Below, in pieces: positions 1 to 8,500 of a stretch of DNA of 64,000 bases. Origin of the DNA: Roseibium aggregatum (GTDB lineage: Bacteria; Pseudomonadota; Alphaproteobacteria; Rhizobiales; Stappiaceae). Under the pieces are notes generated by a model. It had not been told where the DNA came from and did no database searches. It worked only from the letters and a program-made list of their open reading frames with translations. Numbering within the stretch: position 1 is the first letter of the stretch; every line of letters begins with the position of its first letter. The position numbers and the translations under genes were made by a program. The stretch lies in contig NZ_JAEKJZ010000008.1 in assembly GCF_017309185.1 (NCBI RefSeq), positions 1 through 64,000 of the forward strand, given 5' to 3'.

Positions 1-99
1 GAGATGTTCTACAACCCGAAGCGCAAACACGCCAGGAACGGGATGCTGTCACCCGTCGAGTTCGAACGGCAGCGGAAAATGAACACCAAAGGCGTCTAG
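1..99 (+). CDS. IS3-family transposase (OrfB), C-terminal end only
   Basis: The window opens inside an open frame ending in a TAG stop. Its 32 visible residues include FYNPKRKHARNGMLSPVEFE, which matches the conserved C-terminal tail of IS3-family DDE transposases (the usual form is YN..R.H..LG..SP..F). The rest of the gene lies left of the window. It reads toward the truncated ATPase that follows, so the insertion sequence ends just downstream of this stop. Confidence 0.85.
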   Translation, partial: EMFYNPKRKHARNGMLSPVEFERQRKMNTKGV

Positions 100-117
100 A
101 AAACGCGGGGCTATTCA
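100..117 (+). repeat. Probable right terminal inverted repeat of the IS3-type element
   Basis: Right after the transposase stop comes AAAACGCGGGGCTATTCA. It ends in CA, as IS3-family termini do (TG...CA), and resembles the GGGGC-containing ends of that family as I recall them. The left end is outside the window, so the repeat cannot be paired here. The exact border is inferred: coding sense for the ATPase resumes at the next base. Confidence 0.5.
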
Positions 118-1641
118 GACCTACTTGCGCAAATTGACCTGCCTAATCCTCTTTTCCCTCTAAAGGCGTGCAAGACCTTCGACGCATTGCGCAAAGAAGT
201 CGGCAAACTCACCCCAGAAGGTGATGATCCGGACGAAGTGAAGCCTACGCTCAGCGATATTACCAGGGCAATCAGGGATTTGCTCCCTAACGGCCAGAGT
301 TTACGGCAAGCCGTTTGGCACGCACTTTTCGCCCGCATACCAAGCTTTTTCTATTTTTCTGAATACAGCAGCCTCCCCAGCACTGTTCAAATTCGCAATC
401 TGCTTGCGGCAGATGAGGATGACCTGAATGAGCAGGACCAGACGGCGCTTGCCCTACTGAAGCTTGCTGAGTTTGAAGAAGACCACTTACTAGATACCGA
501 CTACGAGACTCGGAAGCGCGAATTGGAGAACGTTGCAAACGAGCTGCGTGGGCAGGTCCTCGATTATTGGTCCACTAATCGCAACCTGCGGGTGGAGATG
601 GATCTAACTCTGAAGCAAAAGCCGGTCGACAACGGCACGACAACCGTGATTGACGAGTTGCACATCCGCATGAGGGATGACCAGCACGAACTTTCGCTCC
701 GGTTTGATGAGCGATCCTCTGGCTTCAGGTGGTTTTTCTCGTTTTTGATAGCCTTTTCCCGGTATGAATTTGACGACACGTCGGTGATTATCCTTCTGGA
801 TGAACCCGCCCTCGGGCTCCATGCCAAAGCCCAGAAGGACTTTCTACACTTCATTGAGGAGCGTCTGTCGAAGCGTTGTCAGGTGATCTACACGACCCAT
901 TCGCCTTTCATGATTCAACCCGACCACCTTGAACGGGCGCGCCTTGTTGAAGACCGGGGCCGCGAACAAGGCTCCGTTACGACCTCGGACGTGCTGACCA
1001 CTGACAGCGACACGCTTTTCCCGCTCCAGGCCGCGCTAGGCTACGACATTGCTCAGCACCTCTTCATCGCCAAGGACAACTTAGTGGTTGAGGGGCCATC
1101 CGACTTCCTCTTCATGCAGACAATCTCAGAACGGCTATTGGAGGATGGGCGCGAGGGGCTAGACAAGCGCTGGTCGATCATGCCTCTGGGCGGTGCTGAC
1201 ATCATTCCGGCTTTCGTAGCGCTTTTGGGCAACCACCTTGACGTGACGGTCGTCGTGGACGCTCGGAAGGAGGGGCACCAGAAGCTGACTGCCCTCGCCA
1301 AGGCTGGCTTCCTCGGTGAGAAGCGGATCATCACTATTGGTGAGATTGCCGACCGCAAAATGGCCGATATTGAGGACCTTTTCGGCAAGGATGACTATGT
1401 GGCGCTCTACAACGCCGCATTCGGCAAGAAGCTCAAGGCAGCGGATCTCACCGGTACCGATCCAATCGTGCGCCAGATCGCGCGCAAGGAGGGTGTGGAC
1501 AGGTATGATCATAACGCCCCTGCCGAAGTCCTCCTACGCGAGCGAGCGAGGCGGGTTGCCACGCTCTCTGAAGAGACTTTGGATGCCTTCGAAGCCTTGT
1601 TCAAGCGGATCAACGAAACGTTGTCGCAATCGAGAGCCTGA
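118..1641 (+). pseudogene. OLD-family ATPase/TOPRIM nuclease, 5' part removed by the IS element
   Basis: The frame stays open from the IS end and gives about 507 residues. A start within the frame (TTG at 187) would be artificial, because protein-like sequence already precedes it. The ABC-type half shows a signature-like SSGFRWF, Walker B VIILLDEP and an H-loop TTHS. A TOPRIM-like half follows, with NLVVEGPSDF, VVVDAR and IEDLF. No Walker A is present, so the N-terminal third is missing. OLD and Gabija GajA proteins with this layout are DNA nucleases, often in phage defence. The second acid of the TOPRIM DxD reads as Arg. It is probably inactive as it stands. The following gene starts 3 nt after its stop. 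Confidence 0.75.
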
Positions 1642-1644
1642 AGC

Positions 1645-2058
1645 ATGTATTTAGAGATCTTAAATCATGGCGAGATGTCTTGTGAGATTCAGCTGGGCAA
1701 TACCGATGGGTATTTCACTGGAAAGTTGAAATTCCGCACCTTCGAGGTCGGAGTAATCTCGGGGAACGACGAAGACAGCGTATGCGCCCAGTTTAAAATG
1801 ATCTGTGACCTTGTCGACGACGGAGGAATGGTGCGTCACGATCTTATTATGCTCGGCTACCACAACAGAGCTTTCAAAGGAGAGGTGTTGAGGACCGACG
1901 GAGAGATCATCGGTGAATGGGTATCCGATGACGAAGAATGGTGCCATTTTACCGCAACTGATGCTTCAAAGATCACGTGTAGCGCGCCATCACCATGGTT
2001 GCTTCACGACGCAATTGCTGGCTGGATTGAGAAAGGCCAGCATTCAGAAGAAGGTTGA
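1645..2058 (+). CDS. Hypothetical protein, 137 aa
   Basis: I do not recognise this family. It is acidic, soluble-looking, and has no signal peptide or membrane segment. The first two thirds look beta-rich, with alternating hydrophobic residues around residues 10-60. The ATG lies 3 nt after the stop of the truncated OLD-like ATPase, so the two were probably co-transcribed. A functional link, for example as an accessory or regulatory protein of the ATPase, is inference from position only. Confidence 0.6.
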   Translation: MYLEILNHGEMSCEIQLGNTDGYFTGKLKFRTFEVGVISGNDEDSVCAQFKMICDLVDDGGMVRHDLIMLGYHNRAFKGEVLRTDGEIIGEWVSDDEEWCHFTATDASKITCSAPSPWLLHDAIAGWIEKGQHSEEG

Positions 2059-2438
2059 CGTCCGCTTTGGTGTAGTTGCATCGCAACACCCGGACCGCTG
2101 CGAAAGGTCAGCTCCAGGCCGTTTGTGTCGACTTGGCACCTGACAAGACCAGGACTGGCACGCTGCCCTGCGGCAAGGCCGCTTCGAGCCCAAAAGTGCG
2201 CGATACTGCGTTTCGCACAAACGTCTACTAATCAAGAAGTGTCAAAAAACGTGACAAAACCAAAGCAAGTTCGTTAAGGTGCTGTGGTACAGTTTTTTCC
2301 GTGGTTGAAGTTGGCTTACTCTGAGCTGCAATGCCGCTGCTCTTGACGTACAGGTTCTGGTAAATGTTTTTTGGCCAGCAAATAACTCCGTTGCTGAAAT
2401 GAAAGAACTGTTCGGTCATTGTAATCTAAAATAAAACT
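2059..2438. other. Intergenic stretch, no gene seen
   Basis: 380 bases between the small protein and the HAD-membrane gene. The left part (about 2080-2215) is GC-rich and the right part is AT-rich. Short open frames on both strands have no protein-like features. A promoter for the next gene is expected in the AT-rich part, but no convincing -35/-10 pair was identified. Confidence 0.5.
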
Positions 2439-3602
2439 TTGGTTGCCTGCGTGCTCTCTACTGATCAACTTGAAAACGCTTTATTCCAAGATGGAGGGGC
2501 GCTAGAGCCAAGAACCGTAGCGGTCTTTGATTTCGATGGCACTCTTGCGAGTTCCGCCGATAATTTCGTTTATGAGATGCCTTTTGATCGCGCTGCCGAG
2601 GAGCACGAGCTTAAAGACTTGGCGCATTCTATTGGCTTGCACTACAGTGGTGTAGGTGCGGATGAAGCGTCCCATGAGCGTGAAGCGCGTTATCTGCGAC
2701 ACGTCGCCCAACAAACAATTCTTGACATTGCTGGCGAAGAAGTTGAGCCCGGGTGGGCGTTGGGGATTGCGAAGCGAATACAAGAAGCCGAAGGAGAATG
2801 GTATGTTCTAACTTCGCGTTCTTCACCTTCTGCTGTTCGTCGCTTGTTTCACTTCTTGCATCAGCATGACTTGAAACCCAACCAGGTTTTCTGCGTTGGC
2901 AGAATTTCCAAACATCTTCAAATCGAGCACCTGCTAGATCTGTACCCCGATAGTCATGTCTACTTCGTCGACGATCTCAGATATGAATTGGAGAGGGTTA
3001 GGAATAATGTATCGGAGCCTGACAGAGTAAGTCTTTGCCAAGTCAAAACACAGGGCGTGTCTACGATTTGGTCGAGCGATGACGAGATATTGAATTTCTA
3101 TGACGAGTTGAGGTCAAAGATGACTGATTCAAAAGCAAAAGTGATATTTAACGAACAAGCACTTTCCCACGCGACTAGTTTGTACACCTATCATGCGCAA
3201 CAACGTCTGCACGGTTTTCGATATTTTTTTACTGCGACCGGAATTGCTGGAGCTGCATTCGGTGCGACTTTTCACGACGGGGCGTTTGGTTTGTCAATCG
3301 CGGCGGCATTGTTTGGTGTTATTATGTCAATCTTGTTCCTTCTACTAGACAACCGGAACCAACAACTTGTCGATTGTGACGAACAGCCAATGAAGGCCCA
3401 ACAAGCTAGGTTGGCAGACCTAACTGGCGATAAAAGCATGAAAATTATTATTGCTAGTGACGACTGTGAGAATGCGAATTTCCTTTCAATAAAGCTGACG
3501 TACAGTACTATTCTTCCCGTTACATTTTTGCTTTTGGGAGGGTTATGGGTAGTTGCTTTACTTTTTTCAATATGGTCCTCATTTCCATCGCAGAGCACTT
3601 GA
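2439..3602 (+). CDS. HAD-superfamily phosphatase domain fused to a membrane-helix module
   Basis: 387 aa from a TTG; a GTG at 2451 is an equally good start and neither has a clear ribosome binding site. Residues 31-35 are DFDGT (HAD motif I with nucleophile and acid/base Asp). LTSRS (motif II), a Lys-containing segment near GRISK and YFVDD (motif IV) follow, so the HAD core looks complete over about residues 25-200. From about residue 247 comes YHAQQRLHGFRYFF, then two hydrophobic segments (about 262-280 and 283-303) ended by LLLDNRN, and a third at about 356-379. Helix pairs ending in a LDxRN-like motif resemble, from memory, effector modules of bacterial conflict systems. Function unknown; membrane location is inferred. 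Confidence 0.7.
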   Translation: MVACVLSTDQLENALFQDGGALEPRTVAVFDFDGTLASSADNFVYEMPFDRAAEEHELKDLAHSIGLHYSGVGADEASHEREARYLRHVAQQTILDIAGEEVEPGWALGIAKRIQEAEGEWYVLTSRSSPSAVRRLFHFLHQHDLKPNQVFCVGRISKHLQIEHLLDLYPDSHVYFVDDLRYELERVRNNVSEPDRVSLCQVKTQGVSTIWSSDDEILNFYDELRSKMTDSKAKVIFNEQALSHATSLYTYHAQQRLHGFRYFFTATGIAGAAFGATFHDGAFGLSIAAALFGVIMSILFLLLDNRNQQLVDCDEQPMKAQQARLADLTGDKSMKIIIASDDCENANFLSIKLTYSTILPVTFLLLGGLWVVALLFSIWSSFPSQST

Positions 3603-3898
3603 TCACGGATGAGGTGGCCACAACCCGTGCGTTTTGCGACAGGCGAAACAATCGAATTTGACTGAGCCCCCGAAAGAGGTCATTCGCTCATTTTGAGCGA
3701 ACCGCAGCAAAGTCCGCACAGCCGCTATCTTACGGCAATGGTCTTTAACGGTGCGACGAATGGCCGGTTCAGCGGGTTGCGCCGCGGTATCGTTTCGGCA
3801 GGTGAATGTCCGCTATAGGCCGAAAGCTACGGTAGGCTTGCTCTGTTTGAGTGTCCGCTTCAATGACTTTATGGGCACCCCCACCCGCGCTTTGCTGG

Positions 3899-4030
3899 TG
3901 CGGTGAGCGGACCGCCCGGCCGGCGAAGACCCTCTTAACGCCAGCGACGACGTCGTAAAGCATGATGCCGAGCCGGGCCAGGGCGATCAGGCCCCTGAAC
4001 ATGAGCGCCATGACGGGAACGATAGCTGGG
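3899..4030 (-). pseudogene. Remnant of an ABC transporter permease with an internal deletion
   Basis: Read on the minus strand, this encodes a piece resembling IVPVMALMF joined directly to GLIALARLGIMLYDVVAG and then KRVFAGRAVRSPH. The intact permease at 21386-22153 has matching segments IVALMFVGM and VLIALAVLGIVLYYVVVG, followed by EKIFAGWAVRSPH, but separated by 107 residues. At DNA level the join falls in GAACATGAGCG, which occurs twice in the intact gene (21488 and 21809). Deletion between such repeats explains the structure. The stop codon is also lost (CAG instead of TAG). Confidence 0.7.
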
Positions 4031-4036
4031 CCGTTC

Positions 4037-4194
4037 TCGAGTGGGAATGCTGCCTGAAGTCGCCGGAACAGGGCGGCGCAGAAGGCGCCCCCTTCATCGA
4101 CAGCCACATCATCGAGGTGACCGACAAGGCCTTCGACGATTTCGCCGTCGGGGAGACGGATTTGGGGCAGGTCCGCAAGATGCCGGGGTTGTGA
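4037..4194 (+). pseudogene. 3' remnant of an unidentified gene; its last 69 nt recur at 11309-11377
   Basis: A plus-strand frame reads AVLEWECCLKSPEQGG, then APFIDSHIIEVTDKAFDDF, and ends in RKMPGL and a TGA. No start codon context or ribosome binding site is visible. The last 23 codons match, with about nine mismatches, a second stop-terminated copy at 11309-11377. I do not recognise the parent protein. Both copies look like debris of a gene present elsewhere in the genome. Confidence 0.5.
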
Positions 4195-4455
4195 GCAGAA
4201 CGACATAAGGTGAATTGCGCCTGCAGCGTCATTCCCGGAGACATCTTCTGGTGGCTTCTTTGCGCTGCCATTGCGGTCGTTCGCCGCGTTGGAGGCTAAG
4301 CTTCAATGCGGACATTTGTTGCGTCCGTGTCTCGTTTTAAATGTGCAGACTTTGCTGACTAGATTGCTTTGGACACAAACGACCGCTTTAGGTGAATTCG
4401 AGACAGAAATCGCAAAATCAGGTATTTGGCAAAGGAGCGTTCAAAAAATTGTAGG

Positions 4456-5199
4456 CTATCGGGTGTTGCGATGCTTCTTTCGTTTCTCGATTGCCATGTC
4501 TCTAATACGGCCCATCGCCAGCAGTTTTGGCAAGCTGGGGTGGGCACGTTGGATGTTGTCCAAAACCTCCGCATAGCCCTCGTAGTTGGCCGGTAGCCTG
4601 ACGTGCCTTCCATCAAAGAAGACAAGTTTCACTCCACTCGAAGGGCTTTTGCCAGCCAGCTCAACTGCACTGATTTCCTTGAGCAGGAACTTTCTGGAAC
4701 GACGCAGTAGTCGGTATTGAACAATGTCAACCGCTGAGACATGAATACGGCTAAAGGATGTGGCAAACAAAAAAATAGCCATTACTGAGAAAGCGCTTGC
4801 GATCGCGAAACCGAACCAGTTTTTTGCCGTCTGTTCGCTTTGGTTTGAGAGCTGCACGAACCACATGAACGCTGCGCATGCCCCAAAAAACAGCAAGCTC
4901 CAAACGGCAGCCATCGACTGACGGCGGGGTGGGCGCATTACCAGAATGGTATCCTCGCCACCTCCCGTTTCATGGACGCGCGTGACCTTCCCAGCCGGAG
5001 TAACCCAGCCTGACCTGTACAACTCGGACTGTCTGGTTAGAACACTTTGAAAGCTCCGTTTCCGAAGCAGATACACAATCAATACGATAACTACAAAAAA
5101 TGCTGCAATGGCTGGGTTGGCAACAAGAAACTTCAGCGTTTCAAGTATTTGCTCAATCACAGATTTGGACCTTCCAGATTTTAAGCGTCCATTGCGCAA
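4456..5199 (-). CDS. Membrane protein with a PH-like cytoplasmic domain
   Basis: 247 aa. Hydrophobic helices lie at about residues 27-46 (AAFFVVIVLIVYLL), 95-115 (AAVWSLLFFGACAAFMWFV) and 128-148 (FAIASAFSVMAIFLFA). A C-terminal soluble part follows that reads like a bacterial PH-type domain: alternating strands with a basic RLLRRSRKF turn, then FFDGRHVRLPANYEGY and a terminal helix. The very basic C-terminus (KRKKHR) should be cytoplasmic. No specific role can be given. The base composition is AT-richer than downstream genes, like the rest of this patch. Confidence 0.6.
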   Translation of the reverse strand: MRNGRLKSGRSKSVIEQILETLKFLVANPAIAAFFVVIVLIVYLLRKRSFQSVLTRQSELYRSGWVTPAGKVTRVHETGGGEDTILVMRPPRRQSMAAVWSLLFFGACAAFMWFVQLSNQSEQTAKNWFGFAIASAFSVMAIFLFATSFSRIHVSAVDIVQYRLLRRSRKFLLKEISAVELAGKSPSSGVKLVFFDGRHVRLPANYEGYAEVLDNIQRAHPSLPKLLAMGRIRDMAIEKRKKHRNTR

Positions 5200-5541
5200 C
5201 GCGAGTTTTCAACATAGCCGTCAATCTCAGCTTAGCAGCATTCCCAACCGTTAGCTGCGCCCCGTCGAACGAGTTCCCTGGGCACACCTCCACACTCGCC
5301 ACAGACCACTTGCGCTCACTTTTACACCGGGATGCGATGGGCGTTCAGCGCCTTGCCGTGTTGCCCTGTGTCTTTCACCACCGTTTTCAGTTGGTAAAGC
5401 AACTGCCGGCCCATAAACGTTATGTCGGCGCTGCCGGCAGTCACACATGGCACCGTGCCGTTCGTCTCGAACCGGGCCCGCCATTTCTCTTTTGATCCCT
5501 GATTTTCCCCGCTGATTTCCGTCGGCAAGGCTGCGTTGCGG
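5200..5541. other. Intergenic stretch downstream of the autotransporter
   Basis: 342 bases between the start of the PH-like membrane gene and the stop of the autotransporter, both on the minus strand. A minus-strand frame ending at 5322 has protein-like composition for about 45 codons (for example FETNGTVPC and GRQLLYQLKTVV), which may be the tail of a lost gene. I do not recognise it. No clear terminator hairpin was found. Confidence 0.4.
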
Positions 5542-8500
5542 TCAGAAGCGGGCGGAGAGCCTGGCGTTGAAGCTGTGAATCCGGTTGCCGGGGGAAATGC
5601 GGCCATCATATCCGAGATCCAGACGGGTGCGGTCGGAAAAGGCGAAAGCAAGACCTGCCTCCAGACGGGCAACATCGCGGTCGTACGCTGTTCCGGAAAT
5701 CAGGAAGGGGTCGCCACCGGCGGCAAACTGCAGGCTTGCGGGCTGGGTGGTGTCGCCGATCGCATGCTCCCATCCGAGCGCGCCGGTGACGAAGACCGCC
5801 TTGCCGTCCTTGAGGACGGCTTTGTGCTCCGCCCTCAGACCCAGCGATGTGGTCCCCGTAACCTGCGAATTGGCGGAGGCGGTCAGGGCGGCCGCTCCGC
5901 CGGTCTCGGAAAAGCCCGAAGTGGCGTGATGGATCACAGCCGCGCCGACAAAGGGTTCCAGTTCGGCAAGGGGGGTTGAGAAACGGTAGGCCACTTCGCC
6001 GAAGGCCTGGGCGGTGTTGGACAGATAGCCGGCCCTAAGGGTGTTGACCAGGCTCCCGGCGTTGACCCGCCGCGTGGTGGTGACGTCGTGGAGGCTGAAA
6101 CTGGCGCCGAGCCGGGTGGCGAAGGCACCGGCCTGGTGTCCGCCGTAGACGCCGAGGGTCAGATTGGTGGCGTCGCCGGAAGAACTGCGTGCATCGACGT
6201 CGAACTGGCTGGTGCCGTATCCGGCGAACAAGCCGGTACGCCACCCGTAAGGCCCCGCCACATCCACACCGGCGAAAAGGCCGCCATTGACGTGGTCGAG
6301 ACCGGAGGCATTGCCGTCGCCATCCACGGCTCCGAAGCTGCCGTAGGCTTCGCCCCAGACGGCCGGCCCGTCCTGCGCAGAAGGGATGACACCCGGAGCA
6401 GAGCTGTCGCCGTGAAAGGCAAGAAGCGCTTGGCCGCCCGATGCGATGCCGTCGAAGGCATCGCGAATGCGATGGTTCACCGCATCCCGCGCGAAGACCC
6501 CTTCCTGGACAAGAAGACTGGCGGATGAGGCATGGATCTCACCCGAAAGCATGTCGAGGGCTGTACGGGCACCGCTCTCGCTCATGACGACGATGGCATC
6601 GAAAACACCCTGGCCTGCCCCGAGGCTGCTGACGGCAATCGCAGTGGATCGCTGGTTCGCCGTTCTGGCTGCCGATGAAAAGCTTGAGGCGTTGCGGGAG
6701 AGGGTCAGGGTCACGGTGTTGGCGGTGTAGCCGAGCGCCGCATCCAGAAATGCGAAGTTCTCGGTGACCGAGCCGAAGGTACCGCTCACGCCGGTCGCCC
6801 CGGTCACGATGGTGTAGGTGGTAGAGACGGCGTAAGTGGAACCATCGTCCGTGCCGTTTTCAGCCGTGACATCGACCGTCGCGCCACTGTTGATGGTCAC
6901 GGTGCCCGTTGCCGCCACCTGGTCGGAGTTGCCGTCCTTGTCGACTTCGACGGCATAGGTCGAGCCCGACCCGAAGCCGGTGTTGCCGGACACGTTCAGC
7001 GTTCCGATCGAATTTCCAGGCGCGATCGTGCTGCCCGAATTCGCGGTAAGGGAGCCGACCGTACCGGAGCCCCGAAGCGTCCCGCCGTTGAGGGTGATGG
7101 CGGCCCCCGTGCTGCCATTGACCGTAAGCCCCCCGGTCGCGCCCGCGCCGAGGGTGATGGACGAGGCGGACAGCGTATGTCCGGCGTCGATGGTCACAAG
7201 TCCGGAACCGTTGTGGGTCAGGCTGGTGATGCCGGTCAGATTGCCGGTGGTGGTGACGGTACCCGTCCCGTTGTTGACCAGCGTGCCCGTCAGGGTGCCG
7301 GCCAGTTGCATCGTGCCGGAGTTGATGACGTCGCCGGTTATGGTCCCGGTCGAATTGGCGGTCGCGCTGCTGGTCAGATTGCCGGTGAGAGTTCCGGAAT
7401 TGTTCAGCGTGCCGCTGTTGTTGACAAGGTCATCGGTCAGGTTCACACCCGTGTCGATATTGATCACTGAACCATTGTTGGTGAGATCAAGGGTCTGCGA
7501 CACGGTCACATTCACCGTCCCCCCCTGCGCACTCACACCGCTGACAAAAACACCACCCGAGGCATTCAGTGTCCCGCCCTGCGCGGTCACTCCACCGACG
7601 AAAATCCCACCCGAGGTGTTCAGCGTCCCGCCCTGAACGGTCGTCAGTCCGTTGATAATGCCGCCCGAGTTCGTAAGCGTACCGTCAGTGATGGTCACTG
7701 AATTCGAAATGGTCCCGTGATTCTCAATCTCGCCGCCGGCAAGTGTCGTGCCGCCGCTATCGGTCAACTCCCCGCCAAACTGGATCGTCGTCGTGCCGCC
7801 GCTCTGAACGAGATCTGTTTGCAGCGTGCTCCCCATCGCGATGTCAATATTGCCGGCGGTAAACGTCGTCGTTCCGACGGCGGTGTTGCCGTCGACATTG
7901 AACGTACCCGTACCGCCGACCGTGACATTCCCGCCAAACGTCCCGCCACTGGCGGTCAAAGTGCCACCGCTGACCGAGACCGCGCTGCTGATGGTGCCGC
8001 CACCATTGTTCTGCACCTCGCCACCGTTGATGGCGATCACGCCGTCCGTATCCGTCAGGGTGCCGCCGGCGGCGACCCTTGTGGTGCCGTCCTGATGCAC
8101 GAAGTTGGTGTTCAGCGTCACGCCGCCCGCCTCGACGAGAATCTCTCCGCCGTTGTTTGTCACGGTGCCGGCCGTCGTCGAGGCATTGATGTTGAACGTT
8201 CCGTCGCTGACAAGCACATCGCCAAATGTGCCGCCATTGCCATTGAGCACGCCATTGTCCACCGTCGCCGTTCCGGCAATGCCGCTGTTGGCGTTGTTGT
8301 TGAAGGTGGCATTGACGCCAGTAAGCCGCACGGTGCCGCCAACACTTCCTGTGTCTGTGCCCGGAAGATCGCCATTGTCGAACGTCCCGTCGGACATGGT
8401 GACATTGCCGCCGATCGAGCCGGTGTTGTCGATACTGCCATTGGCGGCCATCGACATGCCGCCCGCCGTGCTGCCGGTGAGATTGATCGTGCCAGTGCTC

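Larger units (their letters stand above)
3603..4455. other. Gene-poor stretch holding two decayed gene fragments
   Basis: 853 bases with no intact gene. It contains a remnant of an ABC permease (3899-4030, minus) and the 3' end of another gene (about 4037-4194, plus), both listed separately. The rest (3603-3890 and 4200-4455) has only short frames. It looks like a graveyard at the edge of the accessory patch. Confidence 0.6.

Noticed and set aside
3769..4206. 145-codon minus-strand frame presented as a gene
   Set aside because: Only the segment 3899-4030 is protein-like and it is a deleted permease fragment; the rest is non-coding or belongs to a plus-strand remnant.
7517..7678. Regular repeats as a possible CRISPR array
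   Set aside because: The units are contiguous coding repeats without spacers and keep the reading frame of the autotransporter.
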